A DNA stretch of 64,000 bases from Balanoglossus misakiensis (GCA_040954595.2 CM082590.2:2480001-2544000), one strand, 5' to 3'; shown: positions 34,256-49,430, numbered from the stretch's first letter. The notes: generated from the sequence alone by a model not told the origin. Made by a program: numbers and translations.

Positions 34256-37164
34256 AGAATGAAAGAATTAAATGCATGAAATCAATGATAATAATAGGAT
34301 TAATTTGGCAAGCCAGCCCAACCCAACATACTGCGGGTCAAGGGGTACATATCATCAATTAATGAAAAAAAAATAAAGTGCAACAAACATTGGCTAGGTC
34401 AAAGCAGTTCCTATGGATACCAGAGAGTGCCAATGCTGTATCTGCTATGTATATAGGAAAGCAGATCAAAGGTCACCAAGAGCTCACCCAAAATTGTCAA
34501 CAAATGTTTCTTCCAAAATTATCAGTGTAAAATGAAAAACAAGACTTCTGGCTCTATTGGTTAACCTGGTAATTAGGTGTTCCAGCCCTCAAAATTTGAA
34601 GGCGTTATCTGCTGTGCATGCCAAGGCAGGGAAAATAGGTTAAAGGTAACCAAAGCTAACAAAAATGTCAGAAAAAAATGTGATCGCATACTGGTGAATG
34701 TTCAAGAAAACCCAGACTCAAAGCTTCATTATCTAGTCTACAATTACGTAAGCACATATTTATAAGGTTATCATTGGTCAAGAAATTCAGCAAAAAAATT
34801 AAGTCCAATAGTAGAGCATGTTCATAAAAAATTCAACCTGTAACAATATGGGTAAGCTCAGCATTAGATATTCACATATTTAATAAGCTCAACATTGGTC
34901 CAGTGGATTCCAAATGTAACAAAAAAAGCTAAGTCCCATACTTGTCCATATACATCAAAAACCAAACCTCTAGTGCTATTAGTCTAGTCGCCATAAGATA
35001 TTCAGAAAAGAATACAGGTGCCAAACTTAGGACAAAGTTCAATGCCAATATTATCAAAAAAATTGGGTTATGTCCTGGCAGCAGTACTATTCGTGTGAAA
35101 AATAAATCATCACTGTTTTGCTTTTCAACAAGAGGCATATCCACGAATAATTAAGTTCTGAAAAAAAAATGGATCAAAGTACATGCGAAAGTTGCCAAAA
35201 AATGCAACGTATTCTGGTCATATGGTGACTCGTATCTATAAAAAGAATTGGTGTGCAATCAAAGTTTTTAATCAGAATTCATAAAATCCAATTTGGCTTC
35301 AATAAACTTTAATTAAGTTCTGAAAGATCTGGATCAAAAGACAAATGAAAGTTGCCTAAAAATTTGTATTATTAAGTGTTGGAAAAACTGGATTAAAGGA
35401 CATGTGCAATATGCCAAAAATGGTAACATATTCTGGTCATATAGTGAGTCATATACATATAAATAATGTTTGTGCTATCAATGAGTAGGCCATAAATAGG
35501 AAATCTTAGTTTTAAATCGTTGTTCAGAAAATCCAATTTGGCTCCAATAAGGTTTAACCAATCACAATTCACTTGAAAACTTGATTAGAAAAAGTGTTTT
35601 AATGATATTTTTCAAAAATCTAATAAGGAATTCTAAGTCACATGACTACTAGCAATATTACAGTCAAACTTTGAACTGCACAGTATATTCGAACTTGATT
35701 GTCCCTGTAGTTTTGGAAAAGAACTGTCATCTTTTAAAGGTTATCAGAAAATCCAATATGGCCACCCTGAAGAAGACAATTAAAGGAACATGCAGCATTA
35801 CAGGGACCAAAGCAGTTAGCATGGTTCCAACAGAAAGCAAACTCTGTATCTGTTGTGGATGCTTAGAAATGGTAGGTAAGCCAGAGGTCACGGAAATTTG
35901 TGGCAACAAATTTTGACATCAAACTGATCAGTGTTCAACAAAAAAACAGACTTTTATTCTCAATTGGTTAACTAGAAAAAGCTTATGTACACAACTTTTG
36001 TGTTAAAGTTTAATACTTTATTAGGTGTTTAAGGCCTAAAAATCTGAAGGCTGTATCTGCTGTGCAGGCCAGGTTATGGGAAAGTACATCAAAGGTCATT
36101 GCCAAAATTATCAAAATATTTGGGTTATGTCCTGGCAGCAGTAGTACTCTTTGAACAAAATCATGACTGTTGAGCTTTTTATCAAGAGCCATATCCACAT
36201 AAAATTAAGTTATGGAATTACTGGATCAAAGGACATGCGAGAGTCGCCAACAAATTGTTTAATCAAATACTGAAAAAAAACTGGATCAAAGAACATATGA
36301 AAGTTGTCAAAAAATGTAACATATTCTAGTCATATGGTGACTCGTATCCACAGAAAGAATTTGTGTGCTTTCAATGAGTAGGATAAAAAAAGGAATTTTA
36401 GCTTTTAATCGGAGTTCAGAAAATCCAATTTGGCTCTGATAAGGTTAAACCAATCACAATTCACTTGAAAACTTGATTAGAAAAAGATTTTCGTAATTTT
36501 TGAATGAGATTTTTAAAAAATCCAATAAGGCACCAAAAGTCACATGACCACTAATGATATTTTATCAAACTTTCAACCGCACAGTAAATTAGAACTTGAT
36601 TGGCCCTGTAGTTTATGAAAATGTCAACCTTTAAAGCTTATTAGAAAATGCAATATGGCCGCCATGAAGAAGACAATTACAACTAAAAGTAGCATTGGAG
36701 GGACCAAGGTGTTAAGCATGGTTCCAACAGAAAGCAGAGGCTGTGTCTGTTGTGGATGCCCAGAAATGGTAAAGTACGCCAGAGGTGAGGCAAAATGTGC
36801 CAACAAAATTTGATACCAAACTGATCAGTGTCCAACAAAAAGCAGACTTCTACGCTTTATTGGTTAACTTTAAATAGCTCATATACATAATTAGTGTGTT
36901 AAAGTTAACACATGCACTTCATTAGGTGTTCCAGTCCTCTAAATTTACAAGTGACCTATTGGTCAAATGAGCTCTGCTGACCTTAACAGTGTAACCTGGG
37001 CGATGATATGAATACCCTAGGTTTTAATTCATAACAATTGTATTCTATTGAACAAAACCAAACATAGACATCACAAGTATTTATCCAAATTCAGCTTGAT
37101 TCATTGCACTAAAGAAAGAAAGAATTGAATTCTAAAGAACAACATCAAAAGGAAGTACCAATGT

Positions 37165-38310
37165 TCTAATTTGCATATTCATGACCCCATCAAAATTCCA
37201 ATAAAACAAAATCAGGTAGGGGCACCATAACACACATTCTACCAAATTTCAACTCCATCGTACATGTATTTAGGGAGAAGATTTTTTTACCAAAAATTAT
37301 ATTTTTAGATCTAATTTGCATATTTATGACCCCATCATATCCAAATTAGCAAAATCAGGTAGGGGCACCATAACACACATTCCTACTAAATTTCAGCGCC
37401 ATCGTACATGTAGTTAGGGAGAAGAAGATTTTTGACCAAAAATTCTATTTTTAGATCTAATTTGCATATTTATGACCCCATCATATCCAAATTAGCAAAA
37501 TCAGGTAGGGGCACCATAACACACATTCCTACTAAATTTCAGCGCCATCGTACATGTAGTTAGGGAGAAGAAGATTTTTGACCAAAAATTCTATTTTTAG
37601 ATCTAATTTGCATATTTATGACCCAATCAAATCCAAATTAACAAAATCAGGTAGGGACACTATAACACACATTCCTACTAAATTTCAGCTCCATCGTACA
37701 AATAGTTAGGGAGAAGAAGATTTTTTACCAAAAATTATATTTTTAGATCTAATTTACATATTCATGACCCGATCATATCCAAATTTATAAAATCAGGTAC
37801 GGGCATCATAACACACATTCCTACCATATTTCAGCTCCATCGTACATGTAGTTAGGGAGAAGAAAATTTTTGACCAAAAATTATATTTTTAGATCTAATT
37901 TGCATATTTATGACCCCATCAAATCCAAATTTACAAAATCAGGTAGGGGCACCATAACACACATTCCTACCAAATTTCAGCTCCATTGTACATGTAGTTA
38001 TGGAGAAGAAGATTTTTTACCAAAATTCTATTTTTAGATCTAATTTGCATATTTATGACCCCATCAAATCCAAATTTACAAAATCAGGTAGGGGCACCAT
38101 AACACACATTCCTGCCAAATTTCAGGTCCATTGCACATGTAGTTGTGGAGAAGAAGATTTTTACCAAAAGTTCTATTTTTAGATCTAATTTGCATATTCA
38201 TGACCCCATCAAATCCAAATTAACAAAATCAGTTAAAGGCACCATAACACATATTCCAACCAAATTTCAGCTAAATATGCCCAGTTGTTTTAAAGAAGAA
38301 GATTGAAATA
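37165..38310 (+). repeat. 146-bp tandem repeat array (about 8 copies)
   Basis: AGATCTAATTTGCATAT recurs at a spacing of 145-146 bp (37309, 37455, 37601, 37747, 37893, 38038, 38183), together with AAATCAGGTAGGGGCACCAT, AACACACATTCCTACC, AAATTTCAGCTCCATCG and GAGAAGAAGATTTTT. Partial copies reappear at 38410-38650 and 44570-44950. Confidence 0.95.
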
Positions 38311-38315
38311 CAAAA

Positions 38316-38372
38316 AGTTGACGGACGACAGACGACTGACGACAGACGACGGACGACGGACGGACACTTATC
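38316..38372 (+). repeat. GACGGAC / GACGACA microsatellite
   Basis: A run of GACG, GACA and GGAC units ends the 146-bp array and is followed by TATCAACCTACTGCTACAGC and a sequence ending CAGAGCTAA. The same run plus tail recurs at 38657-38755 and 44967-45060. Confidence 0.85.
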
Positions 38373-39589
38373 AACCTACTGCTACAGCTCGGCTGACACA
38401 AGTGACAGCAGAGCTAAAAATCAGGTAGGGACACCATAACACACATTCCTACCAAATTTCAGCTCCATCGTACATGTAGTTAGGGAGAAGAAGATTTTTT
38501 TACCAAAATTTTTATTTTTAGATCTAATTTGCATATTCATGACCCGATCAAATCCAAATTAACAAAATCAGGTAAGGGCACCATAACACACATTCTAACC
38601 AAATTTCAGCTAAATATGCCAAGTAGTTTTATAGAAGAAGATTGAAATACCAAAAGTTGACGGACGACGGATGACGGACGACAGACGACGGACAGACATT
38701 TATCAACCTACTGCTACAGCTCGGCTGACACAAGTGACAGCAGAGCTAATAAAAGCTGTATCTGCTGTGCATGCCAAGTTTTGGAAATGTAGATCAAGGG
38801 TCATTGCCAAAATTATCAAAATATTTGGGTTATGTCCTGCCAGAGTAGTACTCATGTGAACAGAATCATGACTGTTGTGCTTTTTAACAAGAGACATATC
38901 AATGTACAATTAAGTTCTGAAAGATCTTGATCAAAGGGAAAATGAAAGTTGCAAAAAATTGTATAATTAAGTGTTAAAAAAAGGATCAATGGACATGTGA
39001 AAGTTGACAAAAAATTTTAACATTCTGGTCTTATGTTGACTCTATCCATAAAAAGGCTTGGTGTGCTATCATTCAGTAGCCTACAAATAGGAAATTTTAG
39101 TTTTTAATCGGAGTTCAGAAAATCCAATTAGGCTTCAATAAGGTTTAACCAATCACATTTTACGCGAAAGCGTGATTAAAAAAAGATTTTGGAAATTTTT
39201 CTTGGGATTTTTCAAAAATCCATAATAAATCCAAATTCACATGAACACTAACAATATTATTTTAAAAAATTGGAACGTACAGTAAATTAGAACTTGATTG
39301 GCCTTGTAATTTTTGAAAAAAAATGTCAACTTTTAAAGGTTATCAGAAAATCCAATATGGCCACCATGAAGAAGACAATTAAAAGAACATGCAGCATCAC
39401 AGGGGCCAAAGCAGTTAGCATGGTTCCAACAGAAAGCAAACTCTGTATCTGTTGTGGATTCTTAGAATGGTAGGTAAGCCAGAGGTCACGGAAATTTGTG
39501 CCAACAAATTTTGATATCAAACTGATAAGTGTCCAACAAGAACCAAACTTCTAAGCTCAATTGGTTAACTTTAAATAGGATTTAAGTAG

Positions 39590-39900
39590 ATCATGGCCAA
39601 AATTATCAAAATATTTGGGTTATGTCCAGGCAGCAATAGTACTCATGTGTACAAAATCATGACTGTTGTGCTTTTTAACAAGAGACATATCCAAGTAGAT
39701 CAAGGGTCATGGCCAAAATTATCAAAATATTTGGGTTATGTCCTGGCAGCAATAAAACTCATGTGAACAAAATCATGACTGTTGTGCTTTTTAACAAGAG
39801 ACATATCCAAGTAGATCAATGGTCATTGCCAAAATTATCAAAATATTTGGGTTATGTCCTGGCAGCAGTAGTACTCTATGAACAAAATCATGACTGTTGA
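39590..39900 (+). repeat. 116-bp tandem repeat, short block
   Basis: Nearly three copies of the same unit as at 41610-44010. Confidence 0.9.
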
Positions 39901-41609
39901 GCTTTTTATCAAGAGCCATATCCACATAAAATTAAGTTATGGAATTACTGGGTCAAAGGACATGCGAGAGTTGCCAACAAATTGTTTAATCAAGTTTTGA
40001 AAAAACTGGATCAAAGGACATGTGAAAGTTGCCAAAAAATGTAACGTATTCTAGTCATATGGCGACTCGTATCCATAAAATTAATTTGTGTGCTTTCAAT
40101 GAGTAGGCTAGAAATAGGAAATCTTAGTTTTTAATCAGTGTTCAGAAAAATCCAATTTGGCTCCAATAAGGTGACACCAATCACAATTCACTTGAAAACT
40201 TGATTAGAAAAAGATGTTCTGTAATTTTTTAATGAGATTTTTAAACAATCCAATTAGGCACCCAAAGTCACATGACCACTAATGATATTTTTGTCAAACT
40301 TTCAACCCTACAGTAAACTAGAATTTGATTTGCCCTGTAGTTTATGAAAATGTCAACTTTTAAAGGTTATTAGAAAATCCAATATGGCCACCATGAAGAA
40401 GACAATTAGAGCTACAAGCAGCATTGGAGTGGCCAAAGCGGTTAGCATGGTTCCAACAGAAAGCAAAGGCTGTATCTGTTGTGGATGCCTAGAAATGGTA
40501 AAGTATGCCAGAGGTGATGCAAAATGTGCCAACAAAATTTGATACCAAACTGATCAATGTCCAACAAAAAGCAGACTTCTACGCTTTATTAGTTAACTTT
40601 AAATAGCTTATATACATAATTATTGTGTTAAAGTTAATACATGTACTTCATTAGGTGTTCCAAGCCTCTAAATTTAAAAGCTGTATCTGCTGTACATGCC
40701 AAGTTATGGGAATGTAGATCAAAAGTTACTGCCAAAATTATCAAAATATTTGGGTTATGTCCTGGCAGCAGTAGTACTCATGTGAACAAAATCACGACTG
40801 CTGTGCTTTTTAACAAGAGGCATATCAACGTAGAATTAAGTTCTGAAAGATCTGGATCAAAAGACGAATGAAAGTTGCAAAAAAATAGTATAATTAAGTG
40901 TTGAAAAAATGGATGAAAGGACATGTGAAAGTTGATAAAAATTGTTTAACATATTCTGGACTTATGGTGACTCGTATCCATAAAAAGGATTGGTGTGCTA
41001 TCATTCAGTAGCCTTGAAATAGGAAATTTTAGTTTTTAATCGGAGTTCAGACAATCCAATTTGACTTCAATAAGGTTTAACCAATCACAATTCACTTGAA
41101 AGCTTGATTAAAAAAGATTTTGGAAATTTTTCATGAGTTTTTGAAAAAATCCATAATGAATCCAAATTCACATGACCACTATAAATATAATTGAAAAAAA
41201 AATGGAACGGCCAGTAAATTAGAACTTGATTGGCCCTGCAGTTTAGAAAAAAATGTCCACTTTTAGAGATTATCAGAAAATCCAATATGGCCGCCATGAA
41301 GAAGACCCAACTATAAGCAGCATTGGAGTGACCAAAGTGGTTAGCATGGTTCCAACAGAAAGCAAAGGCTGTATCTGTTATGGATGCTGAGAAATGGTAA
41401 GTAAGCCAGAGGTCAGGCAAATTTGTGCCAACAAATTTTGACATCAAACTGATAAGTCTCCAACAAGAACCAAACTTCTAAGCTCAATTGGTTAACTTTA
41501 AATAGGATAAGTACATAATGATTGTGTTAAAAATTAATACTTCATTAGGTGTTCCAGTCCTCTAAATTTGAAAGCCGTATCTGCTGTGCATGGCAAGTTA
41601 TGGGAAAGA

Positions 41610-44010
41610 AGATCATGGCCAAAATTATCAAAATATTTGGGTTATGTCCTGGCAGCAATAGTACTCATGTGTACAAAATCATGACTGTTGTGCTTTTTAA
41701 CAAGAGACATATCCAAGTAGATCAAGGGTCATGGCCAAAATTATCAAAATATTTGGGTTATGTCCTGGCAACAATAAAACTCATGTGAACAAAATCATGA
41801 CTGTTGTGCTTTTTAACTAGAGACATATCCAAGTAGATCAAGGGTCATGGCCGAAATAATCAAAATATTTGGGTTATGTCCTGGCAGCAATAAAATTCAT
41901 ATGAACAAAATCATGACTGTTGTGCTTTTTAACAAGAGACATATCCAAGTAGATCAAGGGTCATTGCCAAAATTATCCAAATATTTTGGTTATGTCCTGG
42001 CAGCAATAAAACTCATGTGAACAAAATCATGACTATTGTGCTTTTTAACAAGAGACATATCCAAGTAGATCAAGGGTCATTGCCAAAATGATCAAAATAT
42101 ATGGGTTATGTCCTGGCAGCAATAAAACTCATGTGAACAAAATCATGACTGTTGTGCTTTTTAACAAGAGCCATATCCAAGTAGATCAAGGGTCATTGCC
42201 AAAATTATCAAAATATTTGGGTTATGTCCTGGCAGCAATAAAACTCATGTGAACAAAATCATGACTGTTGTGCTTTTTAACAAGAGACATATCAAAGTAG
42301 ATCAAGGGTCATTGCCAAAATTATCAAAATATTTGGGTTATGTCCAGGCACCAATAGTACTCATGTGAACAAAATCATGACTGTTGTGCTTTTTAACAAG
42401 AGACATATCCAAGTAGATCAAGGGTCATTGCCAAAATTATCAAAATATTTGGGTTATGTCCAGGCAGCAATAGTACTCATGTGAACAAAATCATGACTGT
42501 TGTGCTTTTTAACAAGAGGCATATCCAAGTAGATCAAGGGTCATTGCCAAAATTATCAAAATATTTGGGTTACGTCCAGGCAGCAATAGTACTCATGTGA
42601 ACAAAATCATGACTGTTGTGCTTTTTAACAAGAGACATATCCAAGTAGATCAAGGGTCATTGCCAAAATTATCAAAATATTTGGGTTATGTCCAGGCAGC
42701 AATAGTACTCATGTGAACAAAATCATGACTGTTGTGCTTTTTAACAAGAGACATATCCAAGTAGATCAAGGGTCATTACCAAGATTATCAAAATATTTGG
42801 GTTATGTCCTGGCAGCAATAAAAATCATGTGAACAAAATCATGACTGTTGTGCCTTTTAACAAGAGACATATCCAAGTAGATCAAGGGTCATTGCCAAAA
42901 GTATCAAAATATTTGGGTTATGTCCTGGCAGCAATAAAACTCATGTGAACAAAATCATGACTGTTGTGCTTTTTAACAAGAGACATATCAAAGTAGATCA
43001 AGGGTCATTGCCAAAATTATCAAAATATTTGGGTTATGTCCAGGCACCAATAGTACTCATGTGAACAAAATCATGACTGTTGTGCTTTTAACAAGAGACA
43101 TATCCAAGTAGATCAAGGGTCATTGCCAAAATTATCAAAATATTTGGGTTATGTCCAGGCAGCAATAGTACTCATGTGAACAAAATCATGACTGTTGTGC
43201 TTTTTAACAAGAGACATATCCAAGTAGATCAAGGGTCATTACCAAGATTATCAAAATATTTGGATTATGTCCAGGCAGCAATAGTACTCATGTGAACAAA
43301 ATCATGACTGTTGTGCTTTTTAACAAGAGACATATCCAAGTAGATCAAGGGTCATTGCCAAAATTATCAAAATATTTGGGTTATGTCCAGGCAGCAATAG
43401 TACTCATGTGAACAAAATCATGACTGTTGTGCTTTTTAACAAGAGACATATCCAAGTAGATCAAGGGTCATTGCCAAGATTATCAAAATATTTGGGTTAT
43501 GTCCTGGCAGCAATAAAACTCATGTGAACAAAATCATGACTGTTGTGCTTTTTAACAAGAGACATATCCAAGTAGATCAAGGGTCATTGCCAAAGTTATC
43601 AAAATATTTGGGTTATGTCCTGGCAGCGACAAAACTCATGTGAACAAAATCATGACTGTTGTGCTTTTTAACAAGAGACATATCCAAGTAGATCAAGGGT
43701 CATGGCCAAAATTATCAAAATATTTGGGTTATGTCCTGGCAACAATAAAACTCATGTGAACAAAATCATGACTGTTGTGCCTTTTAACAAGAGACATATC
43801 CAAGGGATCAAGGGTCATTACCAAGATTATCAAAATATTTGGGTTATGTCCTGGCAGCAATAAAAATCATGTGAACAAAATCATGACTGTTGTGCTTTTT
43901 AACAAGAGACATATCCAAGTAGATCAAGGGTCATTGCCAAAATTATCAAAATATTTGGGTTATGTCCTGGCAGCAGTAGTACTCTTTGAACAAAATCATG
44001 ACTGTTGAGC
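41610..44010 (+). repeat. 116-bp tandem repeat, largest block (about 20 copies)
   Basis: Unit of 116 bp: AAGTAGATCAAGGGTCATTG, CCAAAATTATCAAAATATTT, GGGTTATGTCCTGGCAGCAA, TAAAACTCATGTGAACAAAA, TCATGACTGTTGTGCTTTTT, AACAAGAGACATATCC. Copies are very similar; variants (CCTGG or CCAGG, TAAAA or TAGTA) appear in runs. 116 is not a multiple of three, so no long frame crosses units. Confidence 0.95.
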
Positions 44011-45999
44011 TTTTTATCAAGAGCCATATCCACATAAAATTAAGTTATGGAATTACTGGATCAAAGGACATGCGAGAGTCGCCAACAAATTGTTTAATCA
44101 AATACTGAAAAAAAACTGGATCAAAGAACATATGAAAGTTGTCAAAAAATGTAACATATTCTAGTCATATGGTGACTCGTATCCACAGAAAGAATTTGTG
44201 TGCTTTCAATGAGTAGGATAAAAAAAGGAATTTTAGCTTTTAATCGGAGTTCAGAAAATCCAATTTGGCTCTGATAAGGTTAAACCAATCACAATTCACT
44301 TGAAAACTTGATTAGAAAAAGATTTTCGTAATTTTTGAATGAGATTTTTAAAAAATCCAATAAGGCACCAAAAGTCACATGACCACTAATGATATTTTAT
44401 CAAACTTTCAACCGCACAGTAAATTAGAACTTGATTGGCCCTGTAGTTTATGAAAATGTCAACCTTTAAAGCTTATTAGAAAATCCAATATGGCCGCCAT
44501 GAAGAAGACAATTACAACTAAAAGTAGAATTGGAGGGACCAAGGTTCCAACAGAAAGCAGACCCCATCAAAATTCCAATTAACAAAATCAGGTAGGGGCA
44601 CCATACCACACATTCCTACCAATTTTCAGCTCCATCGTACATATAGTTAGGGAGAAGAAGATTTTTTTACCAAAAATTTTATTTTTAGATCTAATTTGCA
44701 TATTCATGACCCGATCAAATCCAAATTAACAAAATTAGGTAGGGACACCATAACACACATTCCTACCAAATTTCAGCTCCATCGTACATGTAGTTAGGGA
44801 GAAGATTTTTTTACCAAAAATTTTATTTTTAGATCTAATTTGCATATTCATGACCCGATCAAATCCAAATTAACAAAATCAGGTAAGGGCACCATAACAC
44901 ACATTCCAACCAAATTTCAGCTAAATATGCCAAGTAGTTTTATAGAAGAAGATTGAAATACCAAAAGTTGACAGACTACGGATGACGGACGACAGACGAC
45001 GGACAGACATTTATCAACCTACTGCTACAGCTCGGCTGACACAAGTGACAGCAGAGCTAATAAAAGCTGTATCTGCTGTGCATGCCAAGTTTTGGAAATG
45101 TAGATCAAGGGTCATTGCCAAAATTATCAAAATATTTGGGTTATGTCCTGCCAGAGTAGTACTCATGTGAACAAAATCATGACTGTTGTGCTTTTTAACA
45201 AGAGACATATCAATGTACAATTAAGTTCTGAAAGATCTTGATCAAAGGGAAAATGAAAGTTGCAAAAAATTGTATAATTAAGTGTTAAAAAAAGGATCAA
45301 TGGACATGTGAAAGTTGACAAATTTTTTTAACATTCTTGTCTTATGTTGACTCTATCCATAAAAAGGCTTGGTGTGCTATCATTCAGTAGCCTACAAATA
45401 GGAAATTTTAGTTTTTAATCGGAGTTCAGAAAATCCAATTAGGCTTCAATAAGGTTTAACCAATCACAATTTACGCGAAAGCTTGATTAAAAAAAGATTT
45501 TGGAAATTTTTCATGGTATTTTTCAAAAATCCATAATAAATCCAAATTCACATGAACACTAACAATATTATTTTAAAAAATTGGAACGTACAGTAAATTA
45601 GAACTTGATTGGCCTTGTAATTTTTGAAAAAAAATGTCAACTTTTAAAGGTTATCAGAAAATCCAATATGGCCACCATGAAGAAGACAATTAAAAGAACA
45701 TGCAGCATCACAGGGGCCAAAGCAGTTAGCATGGTTCCAACAGAAAGCAAACTCTGTATCTGTTGTGGATTCATAGAATGGTAGGTAAGCCAGAGGTCAC
45801 GCAAATTTGTGCCAACAAATTTTGATATCAAACTGATAAGTGTCCAACAAGAACCAAACTTCTAAGCTCAATTGGTTAACTTTAAATAGGATAAGTACAT
45901 AATGATTGTGTTAAAGATTAATACTTCATTAGGTGTTCCAGTCCTCTATATTTGAAAGCCATATCTGCTGTGCATGTCAAATTATGGGAAAGTAGATCA

Positions 46000-46840
46000 T
46001 GGCCAAAATTATCAAAATATTTGGGTTATGTCCAGGCAGCAATAGTACTCATGTGTACAAAATCATGACTGTTGTGCTTTTTAACAAGAGACATATGCAA
46101 GTAGATCAAGGGTTTGATATCAAACTGATAAGTGTCCAACAAGAACCAAACTTCTAAGCTCAATTGGTTAACTTTAAATAGGATAAGTATATAATGATTG
46201 TGTTAAAGATTAATACTTCATTAGGTGTTCCAGTCCTCTATATTTGAAAGCCATATCTGCTGTGCATGTCAAATTATGAGAAAGTAGATCATGGCCAAAA
46301 TTATCAAAATATTTGGGTTATGTCCAGGCAGCAATAGTACTCATGTGTACAAAATCATGACTGTTGTGCTTTTTAACAAGAGACATATGCAAGTAGATCA
46401 AGGGTCATGGCCAAAATTATCAAAATATTTGGGTTATGTCCTGGCAGCAATAAAACTCATGTGAACAAAATCATGACTGTTGTGCTTTTTAACAAGAGAC
46501 ATATCCAAGTAGATCAAGGGTCATGGCCAAAATTATCAAAATATTTGGGTTATGTCCTGGCAGCAATAAAACTCATGTGAACAAAATCATGACTGTTGTG
46601 CTTTTTAACAAGAGACATATCCAAGTAGATCAAGGGTCATTGCCAAAATTATCAAAATATTTGGGTTATGTCCTGGCAGCAATAAAACTCATGTGAACAA
46701 AATCATGACTGTTGTGCTTTTTAACAAGAGACATATCCAAGTAGATCAAGGGTCATTGCCAAAATTATCAAAATATTTGGGTTATGTCCTGGCAGCAGTA
46801 GTACTCTTTGAACAAAATCATGACTGTTTAGCTTTTTATC
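46000..46840 (+). repeat. 116-bp tandem repeat block
   Basis: About six copies, interrupted near 46110-46290 by a duplication of the preceding unit body (TTGATATCAAACTGATAAGT to the first 116-bp copy). Confidence 0.9.
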
Positions 46841-48539
46841 AAGAGCCATATCCACATAAAATTTAGTTATGGAATTACTGGGTCAAAGGACATGCGAGAG
46901 TTGCCAACAAATTGTTTAATCAAGTTTTGAAAAAACTGGATCAAAGGACATGTGAAAGTTGCCAAAAAATGTAACGTATTCTAGTCATATGGCGACTCGT
47001 ATCCATAAAATTAATTTGTGTGCTTTCAATGAGTAGGCTAGAAATAGAAAATCTTAGTTTTTAATCAGTGTTTAGAAAAATCCAATTTGGCTCCAATAAG
47101 GTGACACCAATCACAATTCACTTGAAAACTTGATTAGAAAAAGATGTTCTGTAATTTTTTAATGAGATTTTTAAACAATCCAATTAGGCACCCAAAGTCA
47201 CTTGACCACTAATGATATTTTTGTCAAACTTTCAACCCTACAGTAAACTAGAATTTGATTGGCCCTGTAGTTTATGAAAATGTCAACTTTTAAAGGTTAT
47301 TAGAAATTCCAATATGGCCACCATGAAGAAGACAATTAGAGCTACAAGCAGCATTGGAGTGGCCAAAGCGGTTAGCATGGTTCCAACAGAAAGCAAATGC
47401 TGCATCTGTTGTGGATGCCTAGAAATGGTAAAGTATGCCAGAGGTGATGCAAAATGTGCCAACAAAATTTGATACCAAACTGATCAGTGTCCAACAAAAA
47501 GCAGACTTCTACGCTTTATTGGTTAACTTTAAATAGCTTATATACATAATTATTGTGTTAAAGTTAATACATGTACTTTATTAGGTGTTCCAGTCCTCTA
47601 AATTTAAAAGCTGTATCTGCTGTGCATGCCAAGTTATGGGAATGTAGATCAAAAGTTACTGCCAAAATTATCAAAATATTTGGGTTATGTCCGGGCAGCA
47701 GTAGTACTCATGTGAACAAAATCACGACTCTTGTGCTTTTTAACAAGAGGCATATCAACGTAGAATTAAGTTCTCAAAGATCTGGATCAAAAGACGAATG
47801 ACAGTTGCAAAAAAATTGTATAATTAAGTGTTGAAAAAATGGATGAAAGGACATGTGAAAGTTGATAAAAATTGTTTAACATATTCTGGTCTTATGGTGA
47901 CTCGTATCCATAAAAAGGATTGGTGTGCTATCATTCAGTAGCCTTGAAATAGGAAATTTTAGTTTTTAATCGGAGTTCAGACAATCCAATTTGGCTTCAA
48001 TAAGGTTTAACCAATCACAATTCACTTGAAAGCTTGATTAAAAAAGATTTTGGAAATTTTTCATGAGTTTTTGAAAAAATCCATAATGAATCCAAATTCA
48101 CATGACCACTATTAATATAATTGAAAAAAAAAATTGGAACGGCCAGTAAATTAGAACTTGATTGGCCCTGCAGTTTAAAAAAAAAAGGTCAACTTTTAGA
48201 GATTATCAGAAAATCCAATATGGCCGCCATGAAGAAGACCCAACTATAAGCAGCATTGGAGTGACCAAAGTGGTTTGCATGGTTCCAACAGAAAGCAAAG
48301 GCTGTATATGTTATGGATGCTGAGAAATGGTAAGTAAGCCAGAGGTCACGCAAATTTGTGCCAACAAATTTTGATATCAAACTGATAAGTGTCCAACAAG
48401 AACCAAACTTCTTAGCTCAATTGGTTAACTTTAAATAGGATAAGTACATAATGATTGTGTTAAAGATTAATACTTCATTAGGTGTTCCAGTCCTCTAAAT
48501 TTGAAAGCCGTATCTGCTGTGCATGGCAAGTTATGGGAA

Positions 48540-49430
48540 AGTAGATCATGGCCAAAATTATCAAAATATTTGGGTTATGTCCAGGCAGCAATAGTACTCA
48601 TGTGTACAAAATCATGACTGTTGTGCTTTTTAACAAGAGACATATCCAAGTAGATCAAGGGTCATTGCCAAAATTATCAAAATATTTGGGTTATGTCCTG
48701 GCAGCAATAGTACTCATGTGTACAATATCATGACTGTTGTGCTTTTTAACAAGAGACATATCCAAGTAGATCAAGGGTCATGGCCAAAATTATCAAAATA
48801 TTTAGGTTATGTCCTGGCAGCAATATAACTCATGTGAACAAAATCATGACTGTTGTGCTTTTTAACAAGAGACCTATCCAAGTAGATCAAGGGTCATTGC
48901 CAAAATTATCAAAATATTTGGTTATGTCCTGGCAGCAATAAAACTCATGTGAACACAATAATGACTGTTGTGCTTTTTAACAAGAGACATATCCAAGTAG
49001 ATCAAGGGTCATTGCCAAAATTATCAAAATATTTGGGTTATGTCCTGGCAGCAATAAAACTCGTGTGAACACAATCATGACTGTTGTGCTTTTTAACAAG
49101 AGACATATCCAAGTAGATCAAGGGTCATTGCCAAAATTATCAAAATATTTTGGTTATGTCCTGGCAGCAATAGTACTCATGTGAACAAAATCATGACTGT
49201 TGTGCTTTTTAACAAGAGACATATCCAAGTAGATCAAGGGTCATTGCCAAAATTATCAAAATATTTGGGTTATGTCCAGGCAGTAATAGTACTCATGTGA
49301 ACAAAATCACGACTGTTGTGCTTTTTAACAAGAGACATATCCAAGTAGATCAAGGGTCATTGCCAAAATTATCAAAATATTTGGGTTATGTCCTGGCAGC
49401 AGTAGTACTCATGTAAACAAAATCACGACT
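48540..49430 (+). repeat. 116-bp tandem repeat block
   Basis: About eight copies between unit bodies whose landmarks are at 48218 and 49916. Confidence 0.9.

Noticed and set aside
33964-34362. 132-codon frame with three TMVDAPLHPSIK repeats
   Set aside because: It is a direct reading of the 54-bp minisatellite and the purine tract, with no independent coding evidence.
37165-44010. Regular 116-bp and 146-bp repeats as a CRISPR-like array
   Set aside because: There are no unique spacers between short repeats; the full unit is repeated. The genome is also eukaryotic.
38671-45170. Identical 62-codon frames at 38671 and 44982 as a duplicated gene
   Set aside because: They run through the GACGGAC microsatellite and a 116-bp type unit, both repeat-derived.
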